Assembly: GCA_938010385.1 (NCBI GenBank)
Contig: CALLVD010000024.1
Location: forward strand, 1-64,000
DNA: 64,000 nt
Direction of reading: 5' to 3'
Source of the DNA: an uncultured Robiginitomaculum sp.
Lineage (GTDB): Bacteria; Pseudomonadota; Alphaproteobacteria; Caulobacterales; Maricaulaceae
Shown here: piece by piece, positions 26,207-35,275 of the stretch
Numbering within the stretch: position 1 is the stretch's first letter
Layout: every line of letters starts with the position of its first letter
The notes under the pieces: model-generated
Told to the model about the DNA's origin: nothing
Seen by the model: only the letters and a program-made list of their open reading frames with translations
Database searches by the model: none
Made by a program: the position numbers and the translations under genes

Positions 26207-27289
26207 ATGGCGCTGCTACCGATTACATCCTCATTGCCCCTGACCGAGCTGGACGCCCGCGCGCGCACGGTTTTTCGCGGCATTGTGGAATCCTATCTGG
26301 ACACCGGCGACCCGGTCGGCTCGCGCACCTTATCTAAGGCGGGCGGGCTGAACCTGTCGCCGGCCTCTATTCGCAACACGATGGCGGACCTTGCAGCCAT
26401 GGGCTTGCTGGACAGTGATCATATCAGCGCGGGCCGAAAACCAACTCATATGGGTCTGCGCCTGTTTGTCGACGGACTTTTGGAAATCGGCGATTTGTCT
26501 AAGGCTGAGCGCAAACGTATTGAAGCGCAGATTGCCGCCGATGAAGGCGATCCGGAAACAGTGTTGAATCTGGCCTCTGACGCTCTGTCCGGTCTGGCCG
26601 GCGGGGCGGGTTTGGTGCTGGCGCCCGGCTATCAAAGCGCCCTGCGGCATGTGGAGTTTATCAGTCTTGATGCCGGTCAGGCCTTGGCAGTGATTGTATT
26701 TGAGGACGGTCATGTGGAAAACCGCCTCATGCCCCTGCCGGCCGGAACCTTGCCGAGCAGCCTTGAGCGCGCCGGCAATTATTTGTCCGCGCGCCTGAAA
26801 GGCCGAACGCTGGATGATGCCCGCGCGGAGATTTTGGCCGAGATAAAAGCCGGCAAGGCGGCCTTGGATAAGGCGGCGCAATCGCTGATTTCCTCGGGCA
26901 TGGCCGATTGGTCGGGCCGCCCGGGGCAAAAACGCAGTTTAATTGTGCGCGGACGCTCAAGGCTCCTTGACAATCTGACGGCGCAAACCGATTTAGAGCG
27001 CGTTCAAAGCCTGTTTGAAGATTTAGAGCGCAAGGAAGAAATGATTGCCTTGCTTGACCGCGCGGAAACCGCTGACGGCGTCAAAATCTTTATCGGCGCA
27101 GAAAACCCGCTGTTCAGCCTGTCCGGCAGCAGCGTGGTCGTCGCGCCTTACAGGGACGGACAACAAAATATTATCGGAGCGGTCGGGGTGATCGGTCCGA
27201 CGCGATTAAATTATGCGCGGGTCATACCGATGGTGGATTACACCGCGCAATTAGTGGGACGGCTTTTGGGCCGCCCTTCGGACTTTTAA
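26207..27289 (+). CDS. hrcA: Heat-inducible transcription repressor HrcA
   Basis: Represses chaperone genes by binding CIRCE elements. The 360-residue protein has the N-terminal winged-helix region RARTVFRGIVESYLDTGDPVGSRTLSKAGGLNLSPASIRNTMADL and the C-terminal GAVGVIGPTRLNYARVIPMVDYTAQ signature. It is followed by grpE, the usual partner. No full CIRCE palindrome was found nearby, so its targets are probably at distant groESL or similar loci. The last codons are duplicated in the gap before grpE. Confidence 0.96.
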   Translation: MALLPITSSLPLTELDARARTVFRGIVESYLDTGDPVGSRTLSKAGGLNLSPASIRNTMADLAAMGLLDSDHISAGRKPTHMGLRLFVDGLLEIGDLSKAERKRIEAQIAADEGDPETVLNLASDALSGLAGGAGLVLAPGYQSALRHVEFISLDAGQALAVIVFEDGHVENRLMPLPAGTLPSSLERAGNYLSARLKGRTLDDARAEILAEIKAGKAALDKAAQSLISSGMADWSGRPGQKRSLIVRGRSRLLDNLTAQTDLERVQSLFEDLERKEEMIALLDRAETADGVKIFIGAENPLFSLSGSSVVVAPYRDGQQNIIGAVGVIGPTRLNYARVIPMVDYTAQLVGRLLGRPSDF

Positions 27290-27311
27290 TGCCGGCCTTC
27301 GGACTTTTAAT
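27270..27311 (+). repeat. 21-base tandem duplication at the hrcA 3' end
   Basis: Two adjacent 21-base units, 27270-27290 and 27291-27311, match at 20 of 21 positions. The first ends the hrcA coding sequence including its stop; the second is a non-coding copy before the grpE ribosome site. Confidence 0.85.
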
Positions 27312-27325
27312 AAAGAGAAAAATTT

Positions 27326-27979
27326 ATGAGCAGTGATCCAAAGAATTCAAAACCCTTCGACGGCGAAGACGATTGGGATGCCGTGCAGGCCCAAATTGAT
27401 GATGTGCTGAAAGGCAAGAGCAGCGACGCCGATGACGAGGCGCAGGCGCAAGACGCGCCTGAAGAAGAGGCGGCTGAGCCTGACGCCGGGCCGGCGCTGA
27501 TTGCCCGCATTGCCGAGCTGGAAGCTGAAATGGCGACAATGAAAGATCAGGCTTTGCGCGCTATGGCGGACGCTGAAAATGTCAAAAAACGCGCCGAGCG
27601 CGAAATGGCCGCCGCCCGCGCTTATGCCGTGGAGCGCTTTGCCGTGGATATGCTGTCTGTGTCCGATAATCTGGGCCGCGCTCTGCTCGGTCTGGATGAC
27701 AAGGCCCGCGAAGATATGGGCGACAATGCCAAAAGCTTGCTCGAAGGGATTGAGCTGACGGAAAAAGAGCTGATGGCTGTCTTTGCCCGTCACGGCATTA
27801 AGGCCGTTCCGGGGGCCGGCTCAAAATTTGATCCCAAGCTGCATCAGGCCGTGGCGCAAATCCCGTCAGACGAGGCCAAGGGCGATGTGGCCACCGTTAT
27901 GCAGACCGGCTTTACGCTGGGCGACCGCACGCTGCGCGCGGCCATGGTGGCCGTATCAACGGGGCCGGCCAAAAGCTGA
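27326..27979 (+). CDS. grpE: Nucleotide exchange factor GrpE
   Basis: Releases ADP from DnaK in the chaperone cycle. The 217-residue protein has an acidic N-terminal tail, the long dimerisation helix (AELEAEMATMKDQALRAMADAENVKKRAEREMAAARAYA) and the C-terminal beta domain FDPKLHQAVAQIPSDEAKGDVATVMQTGFTLGDRTLRAAMVAVSTGP, a family hallmark. It follows hrcA after a 36-base gap; dnaK and dnaJ are not adjacent. It converges with pstB, 11 bases away. Confidence 0.96.
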   Translation: MSSDPKNSKPFDGEDDWDAVQAQIDDVLKGKSSDADDEAQAQDAPEEEAAEPDAGPALIARIAELEAEMATMKDQALRAMADAENVKKRAEREMAAARAYAVERFAVDMLSVSDNLGRALLGLDDKAREDMGDNAKSLLEGIELTEKELMAVFARHGIKAVPGAGSKFDPKLHQAVAQIPSDEAKGDVATVMQTGFTLGDRTLRAAMVAVSTGPAKS

Positions 27980-27990
27980 CAAAAGAGCCC

Positions 27991-28785
27991 CTAGCAGTCG
28001 CAAAACTCTTCAAGCAAATATGTACGGGTTTTCGGCAGGGCGGCTTTTGAAAACATATGATCGCGCGGGCCTTGCTCGATAACTTCGCCGTCGCATAAAA
28101 ATATCGCCCGGTCGGCCACGCGCCCGGCTTGGCGCACGTCATGGGTGACCATGATGATAGTGTAGTCTTTGCTCAGCGTTTTTATCAGCGTTTCAATCTC
28201 GCGCGCGGATACCGGGTCCACAGAAGCGGTCGGCTCATCTAAAAGCAATATGTCCGGCGTGACCGCCAGCGCCCGCGCAATGCACAGCCTTTGCTGCTGC
28301 CCGACAGACAGCGTGCTTGCCGGCGCAGAAAGCCGGTGGGACACATCTTTCCACAATGCCGCCGCGCGCAGGCTTTGCTCGGTAATTTGCGCTTTTTCAA
28401 TCTTAGACAGCTTGCGGCCTTTCAGGCCGAACAGCACATTGGCCGCGATAGAGCCCGGGAAAACGCACGGGGTTTGAAACACCATGCCGGCCTTGGCGCG
28501 CAGGCGGGTGACATCGGTAAAGCCTTTATGCACGCAGGACTCGCCGATATGAATATCGCCTTTTGTGGTAAAGCCGGCCACATCATCATTAATGCGGTTA
28601 AGGCTGCGCAGCAGGGTGGACTTCCCGCTTCCGGACGGGCCGAGCAGGCAGGTCACGCTTTTCTCAGGCACGCTTAAAGAGATGTTTTTAATCACATTGA
28701 CATCGCCGTAAGCGGCGGAAAAATCTGTCACTGTAATCGCGGCCGGCGGGGTTTGCGCGCTGACAAGTTTAAGCTCAGGTTTCAT
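27991..28785 (-). CDS. pstB: Phosphate ABC transporter ATP-binding protein PstB
   Basis: ATPase of the high-affinity phosphate importer. The 264-residue protein has the Walker A motif LGPSGSGKST, a LSVGQQQR signature, and Walker B LLLDEPTASVDP, with the switch histidine in VTHD. It overlaps the pstA stop by one base and is the last gene of pstS-pstC-pstA-pstB. No phoU follows; grpE converges immediately after it. Confidence 0.95.
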   Translation of the reverse strand: MKPELKLVSAQTPPAAITVTDFSAAYGDVNVIKNISLSVPEKSVTCLLGPSGSGKSTLLRSLNRINDDVAGFTTKGDIHIGESCVHKGFTDVTRLRAKAGMVFQTPCVFPGSIAANVLFGLKGRKLSKIEKAQITEQSLRAAALWKDVSHRLSAPASTLSVGQQQRLCIARALAVTPDILLLDEPTASVDPVSAREIETLIKTLSKDYTIIMVTHDVRQAGRVADRAIFLCDGEVIEQGPRDHMFSKAALPKTRTYLLEEFCDC

Positions 28786-29639
28786 TACAATCGCTCGCTG
28801 TAAGGGTTAAGGCGCGTTCTTGCGATAAACGCCGCTGTGGAAAAAAGAAAGACAAGGCCAATCAGCACAAAGCTCGCGCCCCAGGCATTGCGCAGCGCGT
28901 CCGGATTGGTGGCTTGCTGCGCCAGCGCTAAAATATGCGTCGGCAGGGTGGACACCGGGCCTTGCAGGCCGGACGGCAGGCTGACCCCGGAAAAAGCGGT
29001 GGCGATAAACATAATCGGCGCGGTTTCGCCAATGGCGCGGGCCAAACCGATCATCAGGCCGGTGACAATGCCGTGCAGGCTTTGGGGCAGGGTGATGCGG
29101 GTTATGACGGCGCGCCGCGTCAGGCCCAGCGCATAGCCGTTCTCGCGCACGCCGGACGGCAGGCTTTGCATGGCCGACAGGGCGCAATGGGTCACCGTCG
29201 GCATCATCATCATCGCTAAAATTATCGAGCCGACAAACCAAGACAGGCCGGTGCCGAGAATATTGACAAACACAATCAGCCCGAACAGGCCGTAAGCGAT
29301 GGACGGAATACCGTTCAGGCTGAACACGGATAAATCAATGAAGCGCTTAACCCGCGCGCTGCGGGCCATATCGGCGCGGTAAACGGCCAAAGCGGTCGCA
29401 AAGGGCAGGACCAGCGCGCTTGCCGTGACGGCCATGAGCAGCGAGCCGATAATCTGCCAGCGAATGCCGCCGGCCGCGCCGAAATCTTTCGACGGCATGA
29501 CCAAGAAATCAAAACTCACGGCTTTAAGGCCCGCATAAGCAATCGCAAACAGCAGCGCGCCGAGCACGCACAGGCACAGGCCCAGCGCGATATAGCCGGC
29601 CAGTCTGAACGCCCTATCGGATAGAGCGCGCCTAGACAT
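28785..29639 (-). CDS. pstA: Phosphate ABC transporter permease PstA
   Basis: One of two channel-forming subunits of the phosphate importer in the inner membrane. The 284-residue protein starts at 29639 (MSRRALSDRAFRL), which overlaps the pstC stop by 8 bases; an in-frame extension would overlap pstC further. Six hydrophobic helices are visible, and the permease EAA-type loop NGYALGLTRRAVITRITLPQSLHGIVTGLMIG contacts PstB. Confidence 0.94.
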   Translation of the reverse strand: MSRRALSDRAFRLAGYIALGLCLCVLGALLFAIAYAGLKAVSFDFLVMPSKDFGAAGGIRWQIIGSLLMAVTASALVLPFATALAVYRADMARSARVKRFIDLSVFSLNGIPSIAYGLFGLIVFVNILGTGLSWFVGSIILAMMMMPTVTHCALSAMQSLPSGVRENGYALGLTRRAVITRITLPQSLHGIVTGLMIGLARAIGETAPIMFIATAFSGVSLPSGLQGPVSTLPTHILALAQQATNPDALRNAWGASFVLIGLVFLFSTAAFIARTRLNPYSERL

Positions 29640-30552
29640 GGAGCAGCCCGATGGTTTTGGCGCGGCGGGCAAACAGGATTTGCGCGGCAATTGTCAGTGA
29701 CAGGGTAATGATTACGAGAATCAGCGCAGAGAAAATCAGCGCGCTGAAATGCACAGAGCCAAAGGCGCTCTCTCCGACTTCGCGGCCCAGCTTTGACGTA
29801 ATGGTCTGGCCGGAGGACAGCACATTCCAGAGCGGGCTTGGCAGGCGGTCCAGCGAGCCGATAATCAGCATAACGGCCATGGTCTCGCCCAGCGCCCGGC
29901 CCAGCGCGAGCAGGCCTGCGCCTAAAATATGCGGCGCGGCAGAGGGCAGCACGGCAGAGCGGAATATCTCAAATCGGTAAAGTCCCAGCGCGGCGGCATT
30001 TTGCGTCAGGGCGTTTGGCACGGCCGATATGGCGTCCTCCGACAAGGTCAAAATGGTCGGCAAAATCATGACCGACAATAAAAGCCCGGCCGTAAAAATC
30101 ACCCGGCCGGTTTGCAGGTCAAAAATATCAGCGACAAAGACAGACAGAAAGCTGACGCCGATGAGGCCGTAAACAATAGACGGAATCCCGGCCAACCCTT
30201 CCAGCAAAGCTTTGACAAAGCGCCGGGTTTTCAGGGACTTAATTTGAGACAGCTGCACCGCCGCCATAACGCCGACCGGCAAGGCAATCGTCATGGCGAT
30301 GGCCATAACGACAAGCGAGCCGAACACCATCGGGATAATGCCATATTGTCCGGCTGACGGCAGCCATTGCACCGAAAGCATAGTGCCGCCGGCCTGTCTT
30401 ATGGCCGGCGCGCTTTGCACGGCCAAGGTCAGCAGGATAAGCCCGGCCAAGCTCGCGGACAGCCAAGCGCTGCCGGTTATCCAGAGGGTAAAGCTGTCGC
30501 GGCGCGCGCGCGGGCGCGGCGGCATCACAGCGGCCGCGTCTGCAAAGCTCAC
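29632..30552 (-). CDS. pstC: Phosphate ABC transporter permease PstC
   Basis: The second membrane permease of the phosphate importer, 306 residues with about six helices. The EAA-type loop QNAAALGLYRFEIFRSAVLPSAAPHILGAGLLALGRALGETMAV is clear, as is the GLAGIPSIVYGLIG segment. The start is GTG at 30552, overlapping the pstS stop by 4 bases (GTGA), which implies translational coupling. Confidence 0.94.
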   Translation of the reverse strand: MSFADAAAVMPPRPRARRDSFTLWITGSAWLSASLAGLILLTLAVQSAPAIRQAGGTMLSVQWLPSAGQYGIIPMVFGSLVVMAIAMTIALPVGVMAAVQLSQIKSLKTRRFVKALLEGLAGIPSIVYGLIGVSFLSVFVADIFDLQTGRVIFTAGLLLSVMILPTILTLSEDAISAVPNALTQNAAALGLYRFEIFRSAVLPSAAPHILGAGLLALGRALGETMAVMLIIGSLDRLPSPLWNVLSSGQTITSKLGREVGESAFGSVHFSALIFSALILVIITLSLTIAAQILFARRAKTIGLLHV

Positions 30553-31373
30553 GGAGCAATCCTGATATAGCCGGCGTCTTGCGCAAAGGCTTGTCCGTCA
30601 GGGGAGCGCAGGAAATCAACAAAGCTTTGCGCGGCCGGCGAAATGTCATCGCGCACGACGATGTTTAAGTTTCGCGAAATCGGATATTGACCCGCGCGCA
30701 CAACGTCTAAATCGGGCTTAATTTTTGCTGTGCCCATATCCAGCGTCAGCCCTTTAATATCATCATTCAGCCAGGCCACGGACAGCATGCCGATGGCGCT
30801 GTCACTTTGAACCAGCGCCGTTTGCTCTTCATTATTGGAGCCGAGCACCAAATCTGCGCCGCCGGCTTTCGGTTCTTTTTCGCCCATAATGACTTGCATA
30901 AAGACATGGCGCGTGCCGCGCGAGGCTTCTTTATCAATAACAAGGATATCGCGGTCCGGTCCGCCCAGCGCGCTCCAGTTTTGAATTGTGCCGCGATAAA
31001 TATCAGCAATTTGCGCCGGCGATAACGTCGTCACGCCCGCGTCGTAAATCTCGCTGCTGACCACCGGCACAACAGCGTCGCGGCCGATTGCGATGGCGGT
31101 GATGTTGACATCCGGATATTGCGCCCGCTCTGACGCGGTCATATCGCGCGACATCATGCCGATATCGGTCAGCCCTTGGGCCAGTTGCGAAAAGCCTGCG
31201 CCCGAGCCGCCGGCATTAACGATAACCGTTTGCCCGGATGCGGCGCTGTAGCTGTCTGCCGCTTTGGACACGACCGGCAAGACAGTCGAAGAGCCGGAGA
31301 CGCGCACGCCTTCCGGCGGGCTGCAAGCGGTGAGCGTCAACGCGGCGGCGATAAAGACGGTAATTTTTTTCAT
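30549..31373 (-). CDS. pstS: Phosphate-binding lipoprotein PstS
   Basis: Captures phosphate in the periplasm for PstCAB. The 274-residue protein has a lipoprotein signal with lipobox LTAC at about residues 14-17, then the PstS pattern VSGSSTVLPVVSKAAD, GGSGAGFSQLAQGLTDIGMMSRDM, and TRHVFMQ. Start at 31373 (MKKITVF) places the lipid signal at the N-terminus. It is the first gene of the pst operon. I could not find a convincing Pho box upstream, though phosphate limitation is the expected signal. Confidence 0.94.
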   Translation of the reverse strand: MKKITVFIAAALTLTACSPPEGVRVSGSSTVLPVVSKAADSYSAASGQTVIVNAGGSGAGFSQLAQGLTDIGMMSRDMTASERAQYPDVNITAIAIGRDAVVPVVSSEIYDAGVTTLSPAQIADIYRGTIQNWSALGGPDRDILVIDKEASRGTRHVFMQVIMGEKEPKAGGADLVLGSNNEEQTALVQSDSAIGMLSVAWLNDDIKGLTLDMGTAKIKPDLDVVRAGQYPISRNLNIVVRDDISPAAQSFVDFLRSPDGQAFAQDAGYIRIAP

Positions 31374-31475
31374 GAAAAGCCCTGTGAGTATCTGCAAGGT
31401 TGATAAAGGGAAAATTTGCGCTTTGTCAGCACACAATAATGTGAAGCGAAAGCCGGCCCGCCCCGAAGCCCCCGG

Positions 31476-31832
31476 TTAACGCCAGGCATCTTTAATGATG
31501 TGGGGCAGACGCGACGCGCCGGTAATGACAATGTCATTGCGCCGCTCGCAATGATCGTTGCCGCGATATTTGGCCATAAACAAATTGGCTGCGCCGTCTA
31601 TGCGCCGGCTTTGGGCGGGCGTTACGCTGTAAACCCCGGCGTCAATACTCGCGCGGTGCTTAACCTCAATAAAGACAATGACGTCTTTTCTGCGGGCAAT
31701 CAGGTCAATCTCGCCGATTTTGGTCTTAAAGCGCTTTTCTAAAATGCGGTAGCCGCGCAGGCGGTAAGCCAGCGCCGCCCAACCTTCACCGCGCCGTCCG
31801 GCGGCTTCGGCTTTGCGGCGTTTCTCGCTCAC
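31476..31832 (-). CDS. YraN family protein (UPF0102)
   Basis: A 118-residue nuclease-fold protein of the YraN family, with the PD-(D/E)xK-like core GEIDLIARRKDVIVFIEVKHR intact. The molecular role is not established in general. The GTG start at 31832 overlaps the rsmI stop by 4 bases, consistent with the frequent rsmI-yraN pairing. It ends about 100 bases before pstS on the same strand. Confidence 0.9.
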   Translation of the reverse strand: MSEKRRKAEAAGRRGEGWAALAYRLRGYRILEKRFKTKIGEIDLIARRKDVIVFIEVKHRASIDAGVYSVTPAQSRRIDGAANLFMAKYRGNDHCERRNDIVITGASRLPHIIKDAWR

Positions 31833-32743
31833 GGGCGCCGGCCGTCTTTCAAGGCCTGCGCGCGGGCATAAACGTCCCGCTTGGGCCGGCCGGATAATGT
31901 GGCAATTTCGGCGGCGGCGCGCTTTACGCCGTCGCCCAGCCGCTCGCGCAGCGCGGCGTCAATGCGCGCGTCATCCCAGACTTGCGCCTGCGCGCCGCCG
32001 ATAATGAGCACAATTTCGCCGCGCGGCGGATCATCTGCGACGCCTGTCAAAAGCTCCGACAGCGTGCCGCGCCGCGTTTCTTCAAACGTCTTCGTCAGCT
32101 CCCGCGCCAAAGCCGCCGGCCGGTCACCCAGCACATCACGCATATCTGCGAGCGTTTTATCAATGCGCGTGCCGGCTTCAAAAAAGATCAGGGTGGCCGG
32201 GATATCGGACAGCTGCGTCAGCGCCGTTTTACGCGCCGCCGATTTCGCCGGCAGGAAACCTGCAAACATAAACCGATCGGACGGAAGCGCGGAGGTCAAA
32301 AGCCCGGCCAGCGCCGCGCTCGCCCCCGGCACCGGAATTATATCAAGGCCGGCGTCAGCGGCCGCCCGCGCCAGCTTAAACCCCGGATCAGAGACCAGCG
32401 GCGTGCCGGCGTCACTGACCAAAGCAATGGCCTCACCGCTTTCAATCTGCTCTAAAATTTGCGGAATGCGCCCTGCCACATTGTGGTCATGATAAGCGGT
32501 CATGGAGGCTTTGATATCATAAGCGGCGAGCAGCTTGCCGGTTTGGCGCGTGTCTTCGGCATAAACCCGATCCGCGCCGGCCAGAACATCCAGCGCCCGC
32601 AAAGTGATATCACGCAGATTGCCGATAGGCGTTGCGACGAGATAAAGGCCGGCCGCTAATTTTTCCCTCTGTGCGGGAAAAGATTGCGCATCTTCGCGCG
32701 CGCGATTACGGTCTGCATGATTTGATTTGAGGTCAGAAGGCAT
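31829..32743 (-). CDS. rsmI: 16S rRNA 2'-O-methyltransferase RsmI
   Basis: SAM-dependent methylation of C1402 in 16S rRNA. The 304-residue protein has the family motifs GLYLVATPIGNLRDITLRAL, YAEDTRQTGKLL, ALVSDAGTPLVSDPG and PGASAALAGLLTSALPSDRFMFAGFLP. A 30-residue N-terminal extension precedes the first conserved block. It is divergent from the LpoA-like gene, only 33 bases apart, so their promoters must overlap. Confidence 0.95.
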   Translation of the reverse strand: MPSDLKSNHADRNRAREDAQSFPAQREKLAAGLYLVATPIGNLRDITLRALDVLAGADRVYAEDTRQTGKLLAAYDIKASMTAYHDHNVAGRIPQILEQIESGEAIALVSDAGTPLVSDPGFKLARAAADAGLDIIPVPGASAALAGLLTSALPSDRFMFAGFLPAKSAARKTALTQLSDIPATLIFFEAGTRIDKTLADMRDVLGDRPAALARELTKTFEETRRGTLSELLTGVADDPPRGEIVLIIGGAQAQVWDDARIDAALRERLGDGVKRAAAEIATLSGRPKRDVYARAQALKDGRRP

Positions 32744-32776
32744 AGGTCTTCATAACGACCGGAAACATTTGAGGCT

Positions 32777-34135
32777 ATGATGAAATTTGATTGGGCAAAA
32801 AGTAAGCGCGGCGCAGCGATCGGCCTGACAGCAGCCCTTTTGCTGGGCGCTTGCGCAACAACAGAGCAGCCGGGCGCCCCTATTCGCCGCGGCCCGGTCG
32901 TGCCCGCGCCCGCGCCTCAAGCGCCGGCCCCTGTTAAGGACACAAAAGCCGAGCCTAAAGAGGATCCGAAAGTCGCAGAGGCAAAGGATAAAGACGAAAA
33001 AGAGCCCAAAACCGATGAGATTAAAACTTTCGCCGCGCGCGACGGGCTGACCCCGCCCCATATGGCCGGCCGCGATATTCAGCGTTTGGCTTTGCTCTTG
33101 CCGTTTTCCTCGCCAAATCCGGTTTTGCGCGAAGAGGCGGCCTCTATGCTGAAGGCGGCAGAAATGGCTGTCTTTGACCGCGACGAAGCGGATGTCCTGC
33201 TGATTGCGATGGATACGGGCGGCAATTCAAGCGGGGCTAAATCCGCCACCCAAGCGGCGATTAAAAACGGCGCAGATGTTATTCTCGGCCCGCTGCTTGG
33301 CGGGAATGTTAAAGCGTCCGGCAGCGCGGCGCGGCGCTCGCGCACGCCGGTCATCGGCTTTTCAACGGATCAAAGCGTGGCCGGAAACGGCGTCTATCTG
33401 CTCAGCTTCCCCCCGGAAGCCGAAGTCGAGCGCATTGTCCAATATGCGGCCGATCAGGGCCTGCAAAATTTTGCTTATTTCGGCCCCAAAAGCGGCTATG
33501 GCCGCGTGGTTGAAAGCGCCTATGGCCGCGCCGTTCGCAGTGTTGGCGGCGATGTCAGGGCGCAGGAAACTTACTCCGGTTCAGATATTACGGCGATGCA
33601 GGGTCCGGCCCAAAAATTGGCGACAGACTTTAATGCCAAATTTGAACAGGACGGCAACCGGCCTTTTGACGCGATTATTCTGCCGGAAGGCGGCACGGCG
33701 CTGCGCTCTGTGGCTCCGCTTCTGACCTATTATTCCAGCGAAATGTCGCTGGTACAAAAGCTCGGCACCGGGCGCTGGAACGATCCGGAAGCGGCATTGG
33801 AGCCGGCCCTGCGCGGCGGGATATTTGCCGGTCCGGCCCAAGACGGGCGCAATGTTTTTAACACGGATTATAATCTGACCTATAATGCGCAGCCGTCCCG
33901 TCTGGCCTCTTTGGCGTATGACGCGGTGAATATCGGCGCGCTGGTGTCCGACGGGGATCCGCGGCTTCGCGGCACGCGCCTGATTGATCCGGAAGGCTTT
34001 TACGGCGTTGACGGGTTTGTGCGCTTTCGTCCGGACGGCACGCCGCAGCGCGGATTGGCTGTTTATGAGGTGAAAGCCGGCCGGTTTGACGTTATCGACC
34101 CTGCGCCCAAATCGGCGCAAGATCCGGGCCTGTAA
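32777..34135 (+). CDS. LpoA/LppC-like penicillin-binding protein activator lipoprotein
   Basis: The 452-residue protein has a lipoprotein signal with lipobox LLGAC near residue 25, a Pro/Ala/Lys/Glu-rich linker, then a periplasmic-binding-like domain (RLALLLPFSSPNPVLREEAASMLKAAEMAVFD, VILGPLLGGNVKASGSAARRSRTPVIGFSTD). This matches the LppC family, whose E. coli member LpoA activates PBP1a. Proximity to rsmI and yraN is conserved. It ends one base before the convergent hemW stop. Role in peptidoglycan synthesis is inferred from the family. Confidence 0.88.
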   Translation: MMKFDWAKSKRGAAIGLTAALLLGACATTEQPGAPIRRGPVVPAPAPQAPAPVKDTKAEPKEDPKVAEAKDKDEKEPKTDEIKTFAARDGLTPPHMAGRDIQRLALLLPFSSPNPVLREEAASMLKAAEMAVFDRDEADVLLIAMDTGGNSSGAKSATQAAIKNGADVILGPLLGGNVKASGSAARRSRTPVIGFSTDQSVAGNGVYLLSFPPEAEVERIVQYAADQGLQNFAYFGPKSGYGRVVESAYGRAVRSVGGDVRAQETYSGSDITAMQGPAQKLATDFNAKFEQDGNRPFDAIILPEGGTALRSVAPLLTYYSSEMSLVQKLGTGRWNDPEAALEPALRGGIFAGPAQDGRNVFNTDYNLTYNAQPSRLASLAYDAVNIGALVSDGDPRLRGTRLIDPEGFYGVDGFVRFRPDGTPQRGLAVYEVKAGRFDVIDPAPKSAQDPGL

Positions 34136-34136
34136 A

Positions 34137-35273
34137 TCAGCTGAGGAGCTCGCGCGTTATTGTATCCAGCAGCATTCGCCCCAACTCTGTCGCCGCGATG
34201 CGGCTGCCCTTGCGTGCTAACAGCCCCATGGCGCACAGATCTGCGGCGGCGCGGGCATTTAAGGCTTGCCCGCTGATTTGCCGGTAGGCCGCTTCATCAA
34301 AGCCGCCGGTCAGCCGCAATCCCATCATCACAAATTCATTGCCGTGATCAGCCGGGCTGAGCACGTCGCGCTCTTGCAGGCTCGGCCCGTCCTGCGCGCC
34401 TTTGATATAAGCGGCCGGCGTCATATGAGCGACGGTGGCTATGCGACCGTTTGGTGTTGTCAGCCGCCCGTGCGCGCCGGGGCCGACGCCGGCATAATCC
34501 CCGCCCAGCCAGTAAATCTTATTATGCCGGCTTTCCTGTCCGGGCCTTGCGTAATTTGACACTTCGTAATGCTCAAAGCCGGCGTCCGTCAGCCGCGTTT
34601 GGGACCGCTCATAAAGCGCGGCGCTGTCATCTCCGTCCACGGCTTTGACGTCGCCCCGCTGCGCGGCTTTGCCAAAGGCGGTCTGTGCTTCGATGGTCAG
34701 TTGATAGGCGGAGATATGCCCCGCGCCGCTCGCCAAGGCTTTATCCAAATCCGCGTCCCAATCGGCAAGGGTCTGCCCCCGGTGCCCGAAGATAAGGTCT
34801 GCCGAGACGCGGGGGAAATTCCGGGCGGCTAAGTCCAAGGCGCGCCGGGCCTGATCGGCGTCATGATCGCGGCCCAGAAATGCCAGCACCTGATTATCAA
34901 AGCTCTGCACGCCCACGGACAGGCGGTTTATGCCCGCCCCGCCATAGAGCGCCCATTTTGCAGCATCGGCATCGGCCGGATTGGCTTCCAGCCCGATTTC
35001 GATATCGCCGGCAAAGCTCCAAAGTGCCGACGCCGCGTCAATGATTTGCTCAATATGATCAGCGCGCATCAGGCTCGGCGTGCCGCCGCCAAAATGGATG
35101 GAGCTGACTGTGCGCGGCCCGGTCATATCGCGCCAATGCTGCAAATCTTGGATAATGGCCGCCGTCAAATCGTCGCCCGGCTGGCCTTTGTGTTTATAAA
35201 TATTGAAATCGCAATAAGGGCAAATGCGGGCGCAATAGGGCCAATGCACATAAATCCCGAAGGGCGCGCCCAT
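34137..35273 (-). CDS. hemW: Radical SAM heme chaperone HemW
   Basis: HemW binds heme and a 4Fe-4S cluster and is thought to insert heme into respiratory enzymes. The 378-residue protein has the radical SAM motif C-x3-C-x2-C in YCARICPYCDFN near residue 14, the FGGGTPSL glycine-rich motif, and the NRLSVGVQSFD block. It begins 2 bases after rdgB on the same strand. It lacks features needed to distinguish HemN activity, but length and context favour HemW. Confidence 0.93.
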   Translation of the reverse strand: MGAPFGIYVHWPYCARICPYCDFNIYKHKGQPGDDLTAAIIQDLQHWRDMTGPRTVSSIHFGGGTPSLMRADHIEQIIDAASALWSFAGDIEIGLEANPADADAAKWALYGGAGINRLSVGVQSFDNQVLAFLGRDHDADQARRALDLAARNFPRVSADLIFGHRGQTLADWDADLDKALASGAGHISAYQLTIEAQTAFGKAAQRGDVKAVDGDDSAALYERSQTRLTDAGFEHYEVSNYARPGQESRHNKIYWLGGDYAGVGPGAHGRLTTPNGRIATVAHMTPAAYIKGAQDGPSLQERDVLSPADHGNEFVMMGLRLTGGFDEAAYRQISGQALNARAAADLCAMGLLARKGSRIAATELGRMLLDTITRELLS

Positions 35274-35275
35274 AC

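Noticed and set aside
31381-31475. Possible Pho box upstream of pstS
   Set aside because: Only a weak CTGACA-like half was seen; no second half at 11-base spacing, so not listed as a site.
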